Shown piece by piece: positions 25,428 to 33,886 of a stretch of DNA of 64,000 nt. The stretch comes from an uncultured Spirochaetaceae bacterium (GTDB taxonomy: Bacteria; Spirochaetota; Spirochaetia; Sphaerochaetales; Sphaerochaetaceae). The DNA lies in the NCBI GenBank assembly GCA_944389975.1, contig CALXOH010000044.1:33782-97781 (forward strand), read 5' to 3'. The notes below the pieces were generated by a model that did no database searches, was not told the origin of the DNA, and worked only from the letters and a program-made list of their open reading frames with translations. Positions within the stretch are counted from its first letter, which is position 1. Each line of letters opens with the position of its first letter. A program made the position numbers and the translations under genes.

Positions 25428-26459
25428 TCATCTCCAAAGCTCTGCTCGTGGTATGTTTTCCTTCAAATAGACGTCAATGGGGACTGTAAGACACTCCGTG
25501 TACTGATCGAAATCGAGGGCGAGTTTGCGGTAAAGGAACATCACTGACTCATAGCCCTGGCTGAACGGGCGCTGACCTATTATCAAATGGATCTTGCCTC
25601 TCTCAAGCCTTTCCCTGTTCTCCGGGGAAAGGTCGAAACCTATTATCGTGAACTGGTCCAAAAGCCCCTTTTCATCCAACAGGTCTGCGATCTTCCACGC
25701 CCCGTCGTTCACCACGAAAAGACCGCATCGCTCGGAACTTTTGAAGGAGATCGCTGAAAGGTTGTGCCCTACTATATCCTCAGAACGCACGTACATGTTT
25801 TGTATCTGTGCATTCTGATTGTACTTGACGAAGTAATCGATGAACGAGCGTGCCCTCATCTCCCCGTTGAACGCGCTTCTGTAAGTCTGTATCACGAATA
25901 GCTTGTCTATCCCGGGATCGATCAGATTCATCATCCTTGCTGCGGTCTTGCCTGCCTTGACCGGGTCTTGCGCAAAGTCCGCTACCGGATTCATGGAAGG
26001 AAGACTTGAGTCGATGAACACGAAAGGAATGTCAGGATACTTCTCCTTGGCTTTCGCCATCATATCCGGAAGAAGCGGCGCCGTGACGTACGAAGAGATG
26101 TTCTTATCCACCAGTTCGTCGAGTGCTTTTATAAAAGAGACCGGGGTATCCCTGTCGTAAAATACGCTCTCGATCTCTACCCCCAGGCCGCCGAGTTCAT
26201 CTTCAGCCTCCTTCACTCCATTCATCACCTGCTGCCAATAACCTAATTCGCTTCCCAATGCAGGAAGAAGTATGCCTATCTTGAGAAGCTTTCCCTCCTT
26301 CAGCCTCTTTGCAAGCTTGTTCGGGGCATACCCTGATTCCCGTACTATCCGGAGTATCTTCTCTGTAGTTTCCTTTGAGACCCTACCCCTGTTGTGGAGA
26401 ACCCTGTCAACAGTTCCTATCGATACTCCTGCCTTGGTCGCAATTTCCTTGATGTTCAT
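25428..26459 (-). CDS. LacI-family transcriptional regulator of the arabinose operon
   Basis: A 343-residue repressor. It begins MNIKEIATKAGVSIGTVDRV, the LacI helix-turn-helix, followed by the hinge GYAPNKLAKRLKEGK. A periplasmic-binding-protein-like sensor domain (LKIGILLPALGSELGYW, later FTIIGFDLSPENRERLERG) follows. It lies immediately upstream of the YtfQ-type operon on the same strand, so it probably controls it in response to an arabinose-derived ligand. The open frame continues far upstream through the tRNA-Ser locus, but only the ATG at 26459 gives the canonical start. Confidence 0.9.
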   Translation of the reverse strand: MNIKEIATKAGVSIGTVDRVLHNRGRVSKETTEKILRIVRESGYAPNKLAKRLKEGKLLKIGILLPALGSELGYWQQVMNGVKEAEDELGGLGVEIESVFYDRDTPVSFIKALDELVDKNISSYVTAPLLPDMMAKAKEKYPDIPFVFIDSSLPSMNPVADFAQDPVKAGKTAARMMNLIDPGIDKLFVIQTYRSAFNGEMRARSFIDYFVKYNQNAQIQNMYVRSEDIVGHNLSAISFKSSERCGLFVVNDGAWKIADLLDEKGLLDQFTIIGFDLSPENRERLERGKIHLIIGQRPFSQGYESVMFLYRKLALDFDQYTECLTVPIDVYLKENIPRAELWR

Positions 26460-26471
26460 AACAATCAGTGA

Positions 26472-26501
26472 ATTATATTTGTCCGAAATGAGGTTCTGCA
26501 A
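26472..26501 (-). promoter_or_regulatory. Promoter of the LacI-family gene
   Basis: Minus strand TTGCAG (26496-26501), 18 bp, TATAAT (26472-26477), then 12 nt to the ATG and no Shine-Dalgarno. The predicted leader is only about 5 nt. Confidence 0.55.
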
Positions 26502-26513
26502 GTACAAAAACGA

Positions 26514-26543
26514 TTGACAGAAAGGGCTTGACGAAAGTAAAGT
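26514..26543 (+). promoter_or_regulatory. Promoter of tRNA-Ser(GGA)
   Basis: TTGACA (26514-26519), 18 bp, TAAAGT (26538-26543), about 28 nt before the mature tRNA end. It probably also serves the SRP RNA that follows. Confidence 0.5.
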
Positions 26544-26571
26544 AGCAAGAGCATCATGGGATGCATTCCAT

Positions 26572-26657
26572 GGAGAGGTGTCCGAGCGGTCGAAGGTGCA
26601 CGATTGGAAGTCGTGTATGGTCAAAAGCCATCGGGGGTTCGAATCCCCCCCTCTCCG
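26572..26657 (+). tRNA. tRNA-Ser(GGA)
   Basis: An 86-nt class II tRNA with acceptor GGAGAGG/CCTCTCC, discriminator G and T-arm GGTTCGAATCC. The anticodon loop TTGGAAG gives GGA (codons UCC/UCU). It lies 3 nt before the SRP RNA, as in the tRNA-Ser/scr/dnaX order of Bacillus. Confidence 0.96.
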
Positions 26658-26660
26658 TCT

Positions 26661-26769
26661 CCAGTGGCAGATACCAGGCAATATGAGCCGCCCAACCCCG
26701 CCAGGATCGGAAGATAGCAACGGTAAGTGGATTTCATATGTGACCAGGACCATTTGCTGCTGGTTTTTT
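26661..26769 (+). ncRNA. ffs: SRP RNA (4.5S-like, small type)
   Basis: A ~103-nt RNA folding into one long hairpin: the ends (26661-26672 with 26752-26763) pair over 12 bp including wobbles. The conserved domain IV at 26701-26723 shows CAGG, ATC, the GGAA tetraloop, GAT, AGCA, matching the Ffh-binding loops. T6 at 26764-26769 follows, so the RNA ends in its own terminator. The position before dnaX is classical. Confidence 0.88.
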
Positions 26770-26783
26770 CATTTTCCACCACA

Positions 26784-26792
26784 TGATATAAT
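26784..26792 (+). promoter_or_regulatory. Extended -10 promoter of dnaX
   Basis: TGATATAAT, an extended -10 with consensus TATAAT at 26787-26792. No good -35. The leader of about 12 nt contains AGGAG. Confidence 0.5.
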
Positions 26793-26810
26793 CGCACCAA
26801 GGAGAGCGCG

Positions 26811-28493
26811 ATGGCCCAGGATGAAAACAAGACTTACCAAGTGACGGCAACCAGGAAGAGGCCCAAAAGCTTCGAAACACTCATCGGGCAGGAGTTCGTG
26901 GTGTCCACACTCGAGAATGCGCTCAAGGAAGGAAAGATCGCACATGCATACCTCTTTTCCGGGCCCAGAGGGGTTGGAAAGACCAGTTCGGCAAGGCTGC
27001 TTGCAAAAGCGCTCAATTGCGAAAAGGGGATAAGCGCCCATCCGTGCGGGGTTTGCAACAACTGCATTTCGATCGCCGAAGGTAGATCGGTGGATGTAAT
27101 TGAAATAGACGGTGCATCGAACAACGGGGTTGATGCGGTGCGTGCAATCAAGGAGGAAGTCACGTTCCCTCCCCAGACGTCCCGTTACAAGATATACATA
27201 ATCGACGAAGTGCACATGCTGAGTATCAGCGCGTTCAATGCCCTTTTGAAGACCATCGAAGAGCCGCCCGAGTATGTCATATTCATATTCGCAACGACAG
27301 AACTTCAGAAGGTTCCCCAGACAATACGATCACGCTGCCAGCAATTCCACTTCCAGTTGATCTCCGAAGAAAACATTGTAAAGTGCCTCAAGAGCGCTGC
27401 CGAGGATATCTATATCGAAGCGGATGAGGACGCCTTATACTGGATTGCAAAAGAAGGCAAGGGATCGATGAGGGATTCCTACACCCTCTTTGATCAGGTT
27501 GCATCGTTTTCCGAAGGGCACATAACGCTTGAGAAGATAAGGGAGAAACTCGGAGGGGCAGAAAGCCAGAGTCTCATAGACATTCTTTCCCATTCATTCT
27601 CAGGGGATGCGAAATCATCTCTCGAGGAACTGGATGCGCTCTTTCTCAAAGGGATCGGGGAGAACCAGATCATAAAGGACCTGTCGGAATTCTGCCGTTC
27701 GCTCCTTTTCTACAAAGAGGGGATAAGAAGAAGGGAGCTTCTTTCTTTTCCAGAGGAGGATCTGAAGGATGAAAGGCTCGAGGGGTACACGAAAGAGATG
27801 CTCGAGTTGATCCTCAAATCCCTTTTCTCCCTTTACAGGGACATAAGGTATTCGATCAGTCCGCGCTTCGAGCTTGAACTTTTCATCTCCCGCCTCTCTT
27901 CGATACGTTTCATCACGGATCCTGCGGACATGATGAAAAAGATCGAGGAGATAAGGAAGGGGATCGAGAGCGGGAATGTAGAGATAAAAAGATCGTACGT
28001 CCCGGTGCCTGCCCCTCGGGGGAGCTACGGGAAAACAGAGGAAAAAAAAACTGAGAAATCCCCGATAGAGGATGTCACTCGTCCGTTCTCCACTGATGAA
28101 CTACTCAAGAGGATACGGGAAGACAAGGAAAGTTTCCTCGCGACAACCCTTTCAAAGTGCGACATCACCGAGCGGGACGGAAAACTCGTCATCGTGGCGA
28201 AAAGCGATATGGCATTCGATGCAGTCAGCGAGAAAAGGAATGCGATAGCAAAAGCGCTTTCGGAGATCAAAAGCCCGTTGACGGTCTCGATAGGAAAAGT
28301 GCAAGTTGAAAAGACGAGAAAGAAAGCCTACTCGGAGAACGTTGCAAGGATATTGCAAGTATTCAAACAGGCTGAAGTATACGAAATCAAGGAGAGGAAG
28401 GAAGATGAACATAAACCCGTTCGAAATGATGAAACAGCTGGGATCACTGGAGAGCCAGATGAGCAGGATGAAGGAGGAGGTAAAGACTCTTGA
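26811..28493 (+). CDS. dnaX: DNA polymerase III subunits gamma and tau
   Basis: A 560-residue clamp-loader ATPase. Walker A GPRGVGKTSSA, the zinc Cys set (C-N-C...PCGVCNNC), Walker B YIIDEVHMLS and the SRC sensor in TIRSRCQQF are present. The clamp-loader core ends near residue 370, then a Pro-rich linker (about 395-420), then the tau-specific C-terminal part. A run of nine A at 28042-28050 (codons 411-414) sits in the linker. A shift to either other frame there reaches a stop within one to six codons. The 3' end overlaps ybaB by 89 bp. Confidence 0.95.
   Translation: MAQDENKTYQVTATRKRPKSFETLIGQEFVVSTLENALKEGKIAHAYLFSGPRGVGKTSSARLLAKALNCEKGISAHPCGVCNNCISIAEGRSVDVIEIDGASNNGVDAVRAIKEEVTFPPQTSRYKIYIIDEVHMLSISAFNALLKTIEEPPEYVIFIFATTELQKVPQTIRSRCQQFHFQLISEENIVKCLKSAAEDIYIEADEDALYWIAKEGKGSMRDSYTLFDQVASFSEGHITLEKIREKLGGAESQSLIDILSHSFSGDAKSSLEELDALFLKGIGENQIIKDLSEFCRSLLFYKEGIRRRELLSFPEEDLKDERLEGYTKEMLELILKSLFSLYRDIRYSISPRFELELFISRLSSIRFITDPADMMKKIEEIRKGIESGNVEIKRSYVPVPAPRGSYGKTEEKKTEKSPIEDVTRPFSTDELLKRIREDKESFLATTLSKCDITERDGKLVIVAKSDMAFDAVSEKRNAIAKALSEIKSPLTVSIGKVQVEKTRKKAYSENVARILQVFKQAEVYEIKERKEDEHKPVRNDETAGITGEPDEQDEGGGKDS
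28042..28050 (+). other. A9 slippery tract in dnaX (possible gamma-forming frameshift)
   Basis: Reads GAA AAA AAA ACT in frame. A -1 shift gives AAC then TGA (product ~414 residues). A +1 shift gives CTG AGA AAT CCC CGA TAG (~418 residues). Both end in the linker, where gamma ends in Thermus and E. coli. No clear downstream stem was found. Confidence 0.5.
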
Positions 28494-28713
28494 AGCGACC
28501 GGATCTGCAGGTGCGGGAATGGTGGAGGTATCGGTCAACGGGGAGTACCAGGTGTTATCGGTGAAGATCGACCCGGAGATCGTCTCGAAAGATGATGTCT
28601 CCACCCTCGAGACGTTGATGCTCTCTGCATTCAACGATGCATCGAAGAAGATCAAAGACAGAATAGAGTCATACACCAAGGAGAAAGTCCTTTCCGGAGG
28701 CTGGAGGAATTGA
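28405..28713 (+). CDS. ybaB: YbaB/EbfC nucleoid-associated protein
   Basis: A 102-residue DNA-binding protein of the YbaB family, beginning MNINPFEMMKQLGSLESQM and continuing through an N-terminal helix, then VEVSVNGEYQVLSVKIDPEI. The start at 28405 is supported by GGAAG and the family N-terminus; it lies 89 bp inside dnaX in another frame. The dnaX-ybaB-recR order is widely conserved. Confidence 0.94.
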   Translation: MNINPFEMMKQLGSLESQMSRMKEEVKTLEATGSAGAGMVEVSVNGEYQVLSVKIDPEIVSKDDVSTLETLMLSAFNDASKKIKDRIESYTKEKVLSGGWRN

Positions 28714-29327
28714 ACGCGATTGACGAGATGGTACGCCTTTTCAAGCGCCTTCCCGGGATGGGGGAGAAGTCCGCGACAAGGCTTTGCTATTACCTATTGA
28801 AGGCTGACTCCTCGTTTGTAGAGAGCCTCGGGAACGGAATACTGTCGCTTAAAAGAAGAATCACTCTGTGCCCGGTCTGCGGAGCGTTTATAGACGAATC
28901 GGGATGCCCGTACTGCGACGATGAAGGAAGGGACAAGGGAACGATCTGCGTCGTGGAAGAGCCTCAGGATGTGATGACGATAACGCAAGCGGGGATATAC
29001 AACGGGCTATTCCACGTACTCGGTGGATGCATCAATCCCCTCCAGGGGATGGGGCCGGGGAAACTCAGGCTGAAGGAACTCGACGAAAGGGTACGGAAAG
29101 GAACTGTCAGGGAAGTTATAATTGCAACAAACCCCACGGAAGAGGGCGATACCACAGCTTTATACATACGCTCTATGCTAAAGGATGTTCCGGGCTTGAA
29201 GATATCAAGGCTTGCATCGGGGCTACCCATCGGAGGCGACCTCGGATACGCAGACAAGACTACCCTGATCAGATCAATGCGCGGAAGAATCGACTACTCT
29301 CCCTCCGTCCCAGACAAGGAAAACTGA
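28710..29327 (+). CDS. recR: Recombination mediator RecR
   Basis: A 205-residue protein. The helix-hairpin-helix region is RLPGMGEKSATRLCYYLL. The zinc finger CPVCGAFIDESGCPYC, the Toprim start ICVVEEPQDV and the motif HVLGGCINPLQGMGP follow. RecR loads RecA with RecF/RecO; recF is also in this window. The start codon is TTG overlapping the ybaB stop (TTGA) after CTGGAGG. The last 54 bp overlap the convergent permease gene. Confidence 0.96.
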   Translation: MNAIDEMVRLFKRLPGMGEKSATRLCYYLLKADSSFVESLGNGILSLKRRITLCPVCGAFIDESGCPYCDDEGRDKGTICVVEEPQDVMTITQAGIYNGLFHVLGGCINPLQGMGPGKLRLKELDERVRKGTVREVIIATNPTEEGDTTALYIRSMLKDVPGLKISRLASGLPIGGDLGYADKTTLIRSMRGRIDYSPSVPDKEN

Positions 29328-30050
29328 AAGAAGGAAGAGAAAAAGCACGAGGGACGGAAAAGCCATCAGATGCGGATAAGAGAGCGCATACTCCATCCCC
29401 TTTCTTATCAACAAACCCAAAGACGGGGACGATCCATATGCGGAGAATCCCAGGAAAGAAAGTGATGACTCTGCAAGTATCGTTGAGAAAAACACAAGTA
29501 TCCCCTGATTCGCCATCGAAGGGGCCACATATCTTGCCATGTGCCTGAAAAAAAGCATGTGCCATGGCATTCCGATCGAACGGGAAGAGAGTACGAACTC
29601 CTCCCTCTCCAAGCTTCGGACACCCGAAATTCCGATCTGCGAGAGCGACGGAATCCGCGACAAAGAGAGTGAAAGAATCAAAGATGGCATCCCACCGTTT
29701 GAAAGCGATATGAAAAAGAGGGCAAGAAGAAGCGGTGGAACGCTTTTCAGCGATGAAGAGAGTACATCGAAAAGAAATGCAAAATGCTTCCCATGGTGAA
29801 AATACACGATGAGAAACGAGAGAAGAAGCGAGAGCAAAGTGGAAGTGGATGCGATGAAAAACGAGATGAAAAAGCCCTTTCCCGTCATATACGCAAGGTC
29901 AAAGCCCTCCCTGTCGGTACCGAAGATGTGCGTCATGGACGGAATGGATAACTTCCCGTAAGTGGCGTCGCCACATAGGAAGACAGCGGCCGATGAGAAT
30001 GTAACGATCAAAAAAAGCATCAGCAGTCCGATCTTCCTTTCAGCGCGCAT
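29274..30050 (-). CDS. Peptide-type ABC transporter permease (DppC-like)
   Basis: A 258-residue membrane protein with about six hydrophobic segments and the EAA-type loop SSRSIGMPWHMLFFRHMARYVAP. GTDREGFDLAYM at the N-terminal side resembles the GTDxxGRD motif of DppC/OppC. The start at 30050 follows a G-rich Shine-Dalgarno (AGGAGGGG) and overlaps the upstream gene by 11 bp. No ATPase gene follows, so the transporter is incomplete at this locus. Confidence 0.82.
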   Translation of the reverse strand: MRAERKIGLLMLFLIVTFSSAAVFLCGDATYGKLSIPSMTHIFGTDREGFDLAYMTGKGFFISFFIASTSTLLSLLLSFLIVYFHHGKHFAFLFDVLSSSLKSVPPLLLALFFISLSNGGMPSLILSLSLSRIPSLSQIGISGVRSLEREEFVLSSRSIGMPWHMLFFRHMARYVAPSMANQGILVFFSTILAESSLSFLGFSAYGSSPSLGLLIRKGMEYALSYPHLMAFPSLVLFLFLLSVFLVWDGGRVVDSSAH

Positions 30051-30939
30051 CCCCCCTCCTTCTGTCCAATACCCCGGAAAGTACATCGACGAGGATATAC
30101 AAAACCGAGATTGCCAAAGAGACAAGCATCAATATTGTGGAAAGAAGGGGCACGTCACGCCTTAACGCAGCGCTCACCACAAGGCTTCCTATCCCGGGAA
30201 GCGAGAACATCCCCTCCATTACCGCCGATCCTGATAGAAGCGTTGCAAAGCTCTCGACTATGACAGGAAGGGATGAGTATATTGCAGGCTTTAGAAGGGC
30301 AATCGAGATCCCGAGATCACCAAGCCCCCTTGAAACCATTCCTGTATTATAAAAAGAAGATCTCTCCTTTCTCATATGAAACGAAATGTTCCGGCTTATC
30401 TGGAAAGAAAGGAGGATACCCAATACCAAAGAAGGGATTGATAACGCATCAAGGCCATCCACTTGGAAAGACGGCACTTTATAACCGAGGGAGACGCCAG
30501 CGATTACGAATACGATCGCAAGTACGAACGAGGGAATTGATGAGAAGAACGCATATGAGACTGTGAAAATGAACCTCGGCCTTTTGACGCTTGAATCCAA
30601 AAGAGAAAAAAGCACTCCGATTGAAAGTGCGATCAGGAACGAAGACATACTGAGTGCGAGAGTAACATGAAATGAGTTTGAGATTGCATCAAATACAAGC
30701 TCTCCGTCTATCGTCCTGCCCCACGAAAGGGTGAAAAATGAATAAAGGAAGGAGAGGTATCTGATGGGAAAAGGCCTATTGATGCCTAGCACATCCTCTA
30801 CTGCGGAAAGCGCCTCATCCGATGCATCATCCCCGAGGAGGGCATACCCGGCATTCCCTTCGATCGAGGATGAGAGGGAGAATACGATGAAAGACGTGAG
30901 GATGAAAGATAAAACGACGACGAGGATCTTTCTCTTCAT
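30040..30939 (-). CDS. Peptide-type ABC transporter permease (DppB-like)
   Basis: A 299-residue permease with an N-terminal membrane segment and about six in total. LGINRPFPIRYLSFLYSFF matches the DppB region GLDKPLxxRY, and AVMEGMFSLPGIGSLVVSAALRRDVP matches the family C-terminal motif. The start overlaps the binding-protein stop by 1 bp. Confidence 0.85.
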   Translation of the reverse strand: MKRKILVVVLSFILTSFIVFSLSSSIEGNAGYALLGDDASDEALSAVEDVLGINRPFPIRYLSFLYSFFTLSWGRTIDGELVFDAISNSFHVTLALSMSSFLIALSIGVLFSLLDSSVKRPRFIFTVSYAFFSSIPSFVLAIVFVIAGVSLGYKVPSFQVDGLDALSIPSLVLGILLSFQISRNISFHMRKERSSFYNTGMVSRGLGDLGISIALLKPAIYSSLPVIVESFATLLSGSAVMEGMFSLPGIGSLVVSAALRRDVPLLSTILMLVSLAISVLYILVDVLSGVLDRRRGDAR

Positions 30940-32405
30940 CAGATCCTCCTTATTGAAGAGAAATCAATCCTTCCCGATGAGAAATCCAAGCCATCAATAT
31001 CCACGGACGATGCATATATGGTCCCGTAGTGACCGATCACTGAAAAAGGGATCGTGGAGAAGAAGTACCTCTCGGCATCCTTCCAGACTTCCTTCAGGCT
31101 TTCTTCATCCTCTGCGCTGTAAAGCTTCTCAAGATATCCACCGTCATCAAAACCTCCTGGATATCCGGGGACGAGGTATTGCCTTAAAAGCGGAAGGGGA
31201 ACGCTTTCGTATGCAGATAGAAAAACGTCGTATGAGTCTGAAGATGAGCGCAAAGACAAGAACGAGACCCAGTCTCGTACCATCACCTCCGCATTGATCC
31301 CGGCTTCCTCCAGATTCCTCTTGATCGTATAGGCCCCGTCCTCCATATTCATCATATCGGGTACCAGTATGCGCACGCTCTCTCCGGAATACCCGTTCTC
31401 TTCGAGTATCTTTTCCGCTTCTTCCAAATCCCTTCTTCCGTAAGGATCCTCTCCGTTGTAGAAATCGCCCATTCCCATGTATGAAGTGTCAAGAGTAGTG
31501 CCGTATGGACCGAATACCGAGTAAAGTATCCCTTCCCTGTCCAAAGAGAGGGAGAAAGCCTTCCTCATCCACTCATTACCCATCACTCCGGATTCCTTGT
31601 TGTACACGACCACAAGGGATTCGCTCTCTGAAAGCTCATGAAGCTTTACCTTGTCGTTTGCCCTGAATGCAGGAACATCCTCCGGAAGCACTTCGCTTAT
31701 AAGGTCGTACCGTCCGCTCTCAAGCCCCAGTCTTCTCATCGAAGGGGATGGCACGCTCTCGAATACAAGGGATTCGAAAGCCGGCTTTCTATCGAAGTTC
31801 TGGTGTTCTGATCTGACAAGTTCAACGCTCTTTCCGGGAACGAACGACTCAAGCTCGTACATCCCCGTGCCTATCACCTTTGTTACAGGAAGGTGTTCGT
31901 CTTCAAGTTCCTCGATCACCTTCGAGGGCATCACTACCGGAGGATCCGGAGAGACTGCCATCAGATACGGAAGGTTTCCAGCTCCCCTTACCGGCCCGAT
32001 CATAATGGATTCCCCGTCGACGTGGAAACGGGCGCCGCCTAATGCATCGGATATGTTTTTGTTCAAGGAAAGCCACCTGTTGAGACTGTCTTGGACATCA
32101 CGAGGGGTCATCACACTCCCGTCGTGGAATAAAATTCCGGACGATATCTTCATCTCAAGCGTATCGCCCTCGACCGAATATGCGGAGACAAGCAAAGGTA
32201 TCACGCTGCCGTCATCAGAGAGCACGAACGGCGTATCGTAAGCAGGAAGAAGCGCGTCACGCGTACTTCTCGACGAGCTTCCCTGGATATCCAGATTTGG
32301 TATTTCCTGGGTTATTGCGACATGAAATATGTTCCCTTCTTCTTTCCTTTCGGAGCACGAAGAAAAAAGGAACAACGCGAGAATGACCAATAAAACCTTT
32401 CTCAT
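30939..32405 (-). CDS. Extracellular solute-binding protein family 5 (lipoprotein)
   Basis: A 488-residue binding lipoprotein. The lipobox LFLFSSC lies at the end of a short signal peptide. The family 5 layout follows: ITQEIPNLDIQ, LVSAYSVEGDTLEMKISSGILFHDGS (compare the W-x-F-x-LR-x-gv-x-FHDG motif), and RKAFSLSLDREGIL. The ligand may be a peptide or an oligosaccharide; the adjacent glycosidase makes a sugar possible. The ATG follows GGAGGG. Confidence 0.85.
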   Translation of the reverse strand: MRKVLLVILALFLFSSCSERKEEGNIFHVAITQEIPNLDIQGSSSRSTRDALLPAYDTPFVLSDDGSVIPLLVSAYSVEGDTLEMKISSGILFHDGSVMTPRDVQDSLNRWLSLNKNISDALGGARFHVDGESIMIGPVRGAGNLPYLMAVSPDPPVVMPSKVIEELEDEHLPVTKVIGTGMYELESFVPGKSVELVRSEHQNFDRKPAFESLVFESVPSPSMRRLGLESGRYDLISEVLPEDVPAFRANDKVKLHELSESESLVVVYNKESGVMGNEWMRKAFSLSLDREGILYSVFGPYGTTLDTSYMGMGDFYNGEDPYGRRDLEEAEKILEENGYSGESVRILVPDMMNMEDGAYTIKRNLEEAGINAEVMVRDWVSFLSLRSSSDSYDVFLSAYESVPLPLLRQYLVPGYPGGFDDGGYLEKLYSAEDEESLKEVWKDAERYFFSTIPFSVIGHYGTIYASSVDIDGLDFSSGRIDFSSIRRI

Positions 32406-32416
32406 CGACCCTCCTA

Positions 32417-33826
32417 TCAGAGCTTGTCGATGAGCATTGAACACTTCCCTGAAGGTATTGGCAGAGTCTTTTTCTTCTCCTCTTCGAGGACTTCTATCGT
32501 AAAGTAGTAGAGCTTTTCGCTTTCAAGCCTTATCTCCCACCCTCTCGTGTTCTTGTTGGAGAGGATCGTGATGTTGTTCTTCTTCAACGAAAGTTTCTCT
32601 ATACCCATCGCTTCGAGGTTCTGCATCGTCCAATACACAGTCTTCCTTGGAAGCGATATATCAAGTCCGATTATATTCTCGATTACAAGCGTTATCGTCA
32701 TCAATGCGACCATTGGAAGGTATCGTTTCCTGTTGTTCCCTGCTGCAGGCCCTTCGCTTTCGCTCTTGTACACCTCCCACACATCGCCCATCTCCTCCTG
32801 GTCAGGGTGCAAAGTGTCGAGGATGTCATACATCAGCCTGATCGAGCACTCCCTTGCGAACACGAACGAGTCGTATTTGATCAAACCCTTCACGATCATG
32901 TACGTTGCAAACGGCACGACCCCGCTGGAATATCCGTTTCCTTCCGGGGAGTAGAACTTGCTGCTTTTCGGAACGGTCGGGAACGGGTTGTCGGTACCGA
33001 ACTCTTCCGGATCCTTCAACTGATCGATCAAAAAGAGGGCATACTCGTCGTTCGGAATCTCAGCCAGAAGCGTCCAGAACGCTCCGACGTGCTTGTTCAT
33101 CACCCTTTCACAGTTTGCATCAAGATCGTAATAGAACCTCGTCCCGGGATCCCACATCATCGAGTTTATCCTCGTCTTGATCGAGAAATAGACCCTCTTG
33201 TACTTGAATGCAAGCTCTTTGTCGTTAAGAATGTCCCCGATATCCGACATGTATAGCGCGAAAATGGCGACCATTGCGTTGAAGTCGACCGTATAGACAG
33301 CGCCGAGGCGTTCCAGATTACCCATCTCGGTAGCCTCGTACGGGACTTTGTACAGTCCGTTCTCATCCATGTAGTTTTCCTTCATCCAGGAAAAATATTT
33401 CTCAAGATATGGAACTACGTCCTTAAGCCTCTTCTTGTTGCCTATCTTGTGGTAGAACATGAATTCCACATACGAGAGAAGCGGAAGGGTAAGCCCTCCC
33501 GGATTGCCTTCGCTGAGTATCGGTTTGAGCGTATCTATATCGTATTCACTTGCGATGAATCCATTCTCTTCCTGCATCTTGTAGAAGAAATCAATAAGCG
33601 AGTACGGACTGTATGTCTGGTTGCTGTACACCAGGAAGAGTGAGGAAAGCATGGCATCGAACAGCCTGAGGTGGTTCGAGTTGTCGAAGGTGTAATATCC
33701 CTCCTCGAAATTGGGATTATCTTCCTTTCCCTTCCAAAGCTCATCAATCCAAACCCAGGTTCTGTCGTACATGTCAACGAAATCCTGGTCATAAAAATGT
33801 ATTCGCGGAACCAAGTCTTTAACCAT
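32417..33826 (-). CDS. Trehalase-like (alpha/alpha six-barrel) glycoside hydrolase
   Basis: A 469-residue protein resembling the trehalase/GH37-GH63 group. Typical pieces: WVWIDELWKGK near the start, SYVEFMFYHKIGNK, DFNAMVAIFALYMSDIGD, INSMMWDPGTRFYYDLD, then GNGYSSGVVPFATYM and VYKSESEGPAAGN. No signal peptide, so it is probably cytosolic. The substrate is unknown. It starts a four-gene unit with the binding protein and two permeases. The ATG at 33826 follows GGAG; a TTG eight codons earlier is possible. Confidence 0.7.
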   Translation of the reverse strand: MVKDLVPRIHFYDQDFVDMYDRTWVWIDELWKGKEDNPNFEEGYYTFDNSNHLRLFDAMLSSLFLVYSNQTYSPYSLIDFFYKMQEENGFIASEYDIDTLKPILSEGNPGGLTLPLLSYVEFMFYHKIGNKKRLKDVVPYLEKYFSWMKENYMDENGLYKVPYEATEMGNLERLGAVYTVDFNAMVAIFALYMSDIGDILNDKELAFKYKRVYFSIKTRINSMMWDPGTRFYYDLDANCERVMNKHVGAFWTLLAEIPNDEYALFLIDQLKDPEEFGTDNPFPTVPKSSKFYSPEGNGYSSGVVPFATYMIVKGLIKYDSFVFARECSIRLMYDILDTLHPDQEEMGDVWEVYKSESEGPAAGNNRKRYLPMVALMTITLVIENIIGLDISLPRKTVYWTMQNLEAMGIEKLSLKKNNITILSNKNTRGWEIRLESEKLYYFTIEVLEEEKKKTLPIPSGKCSMLIDKL

Positions 33827-33886
33827 TGCTTCTCCAATCGAATCCGACAAGAAACCTACATTTTTTGTCTTAAAATCGCATTATAT

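Noticed and set aside
26460..26753. N-terminal extension of the LacI-family regulator
   Set aside because: It would translate through tRNA-Ser and part of the SRP RNA in antisense; the canonical LacI start is at 26459.
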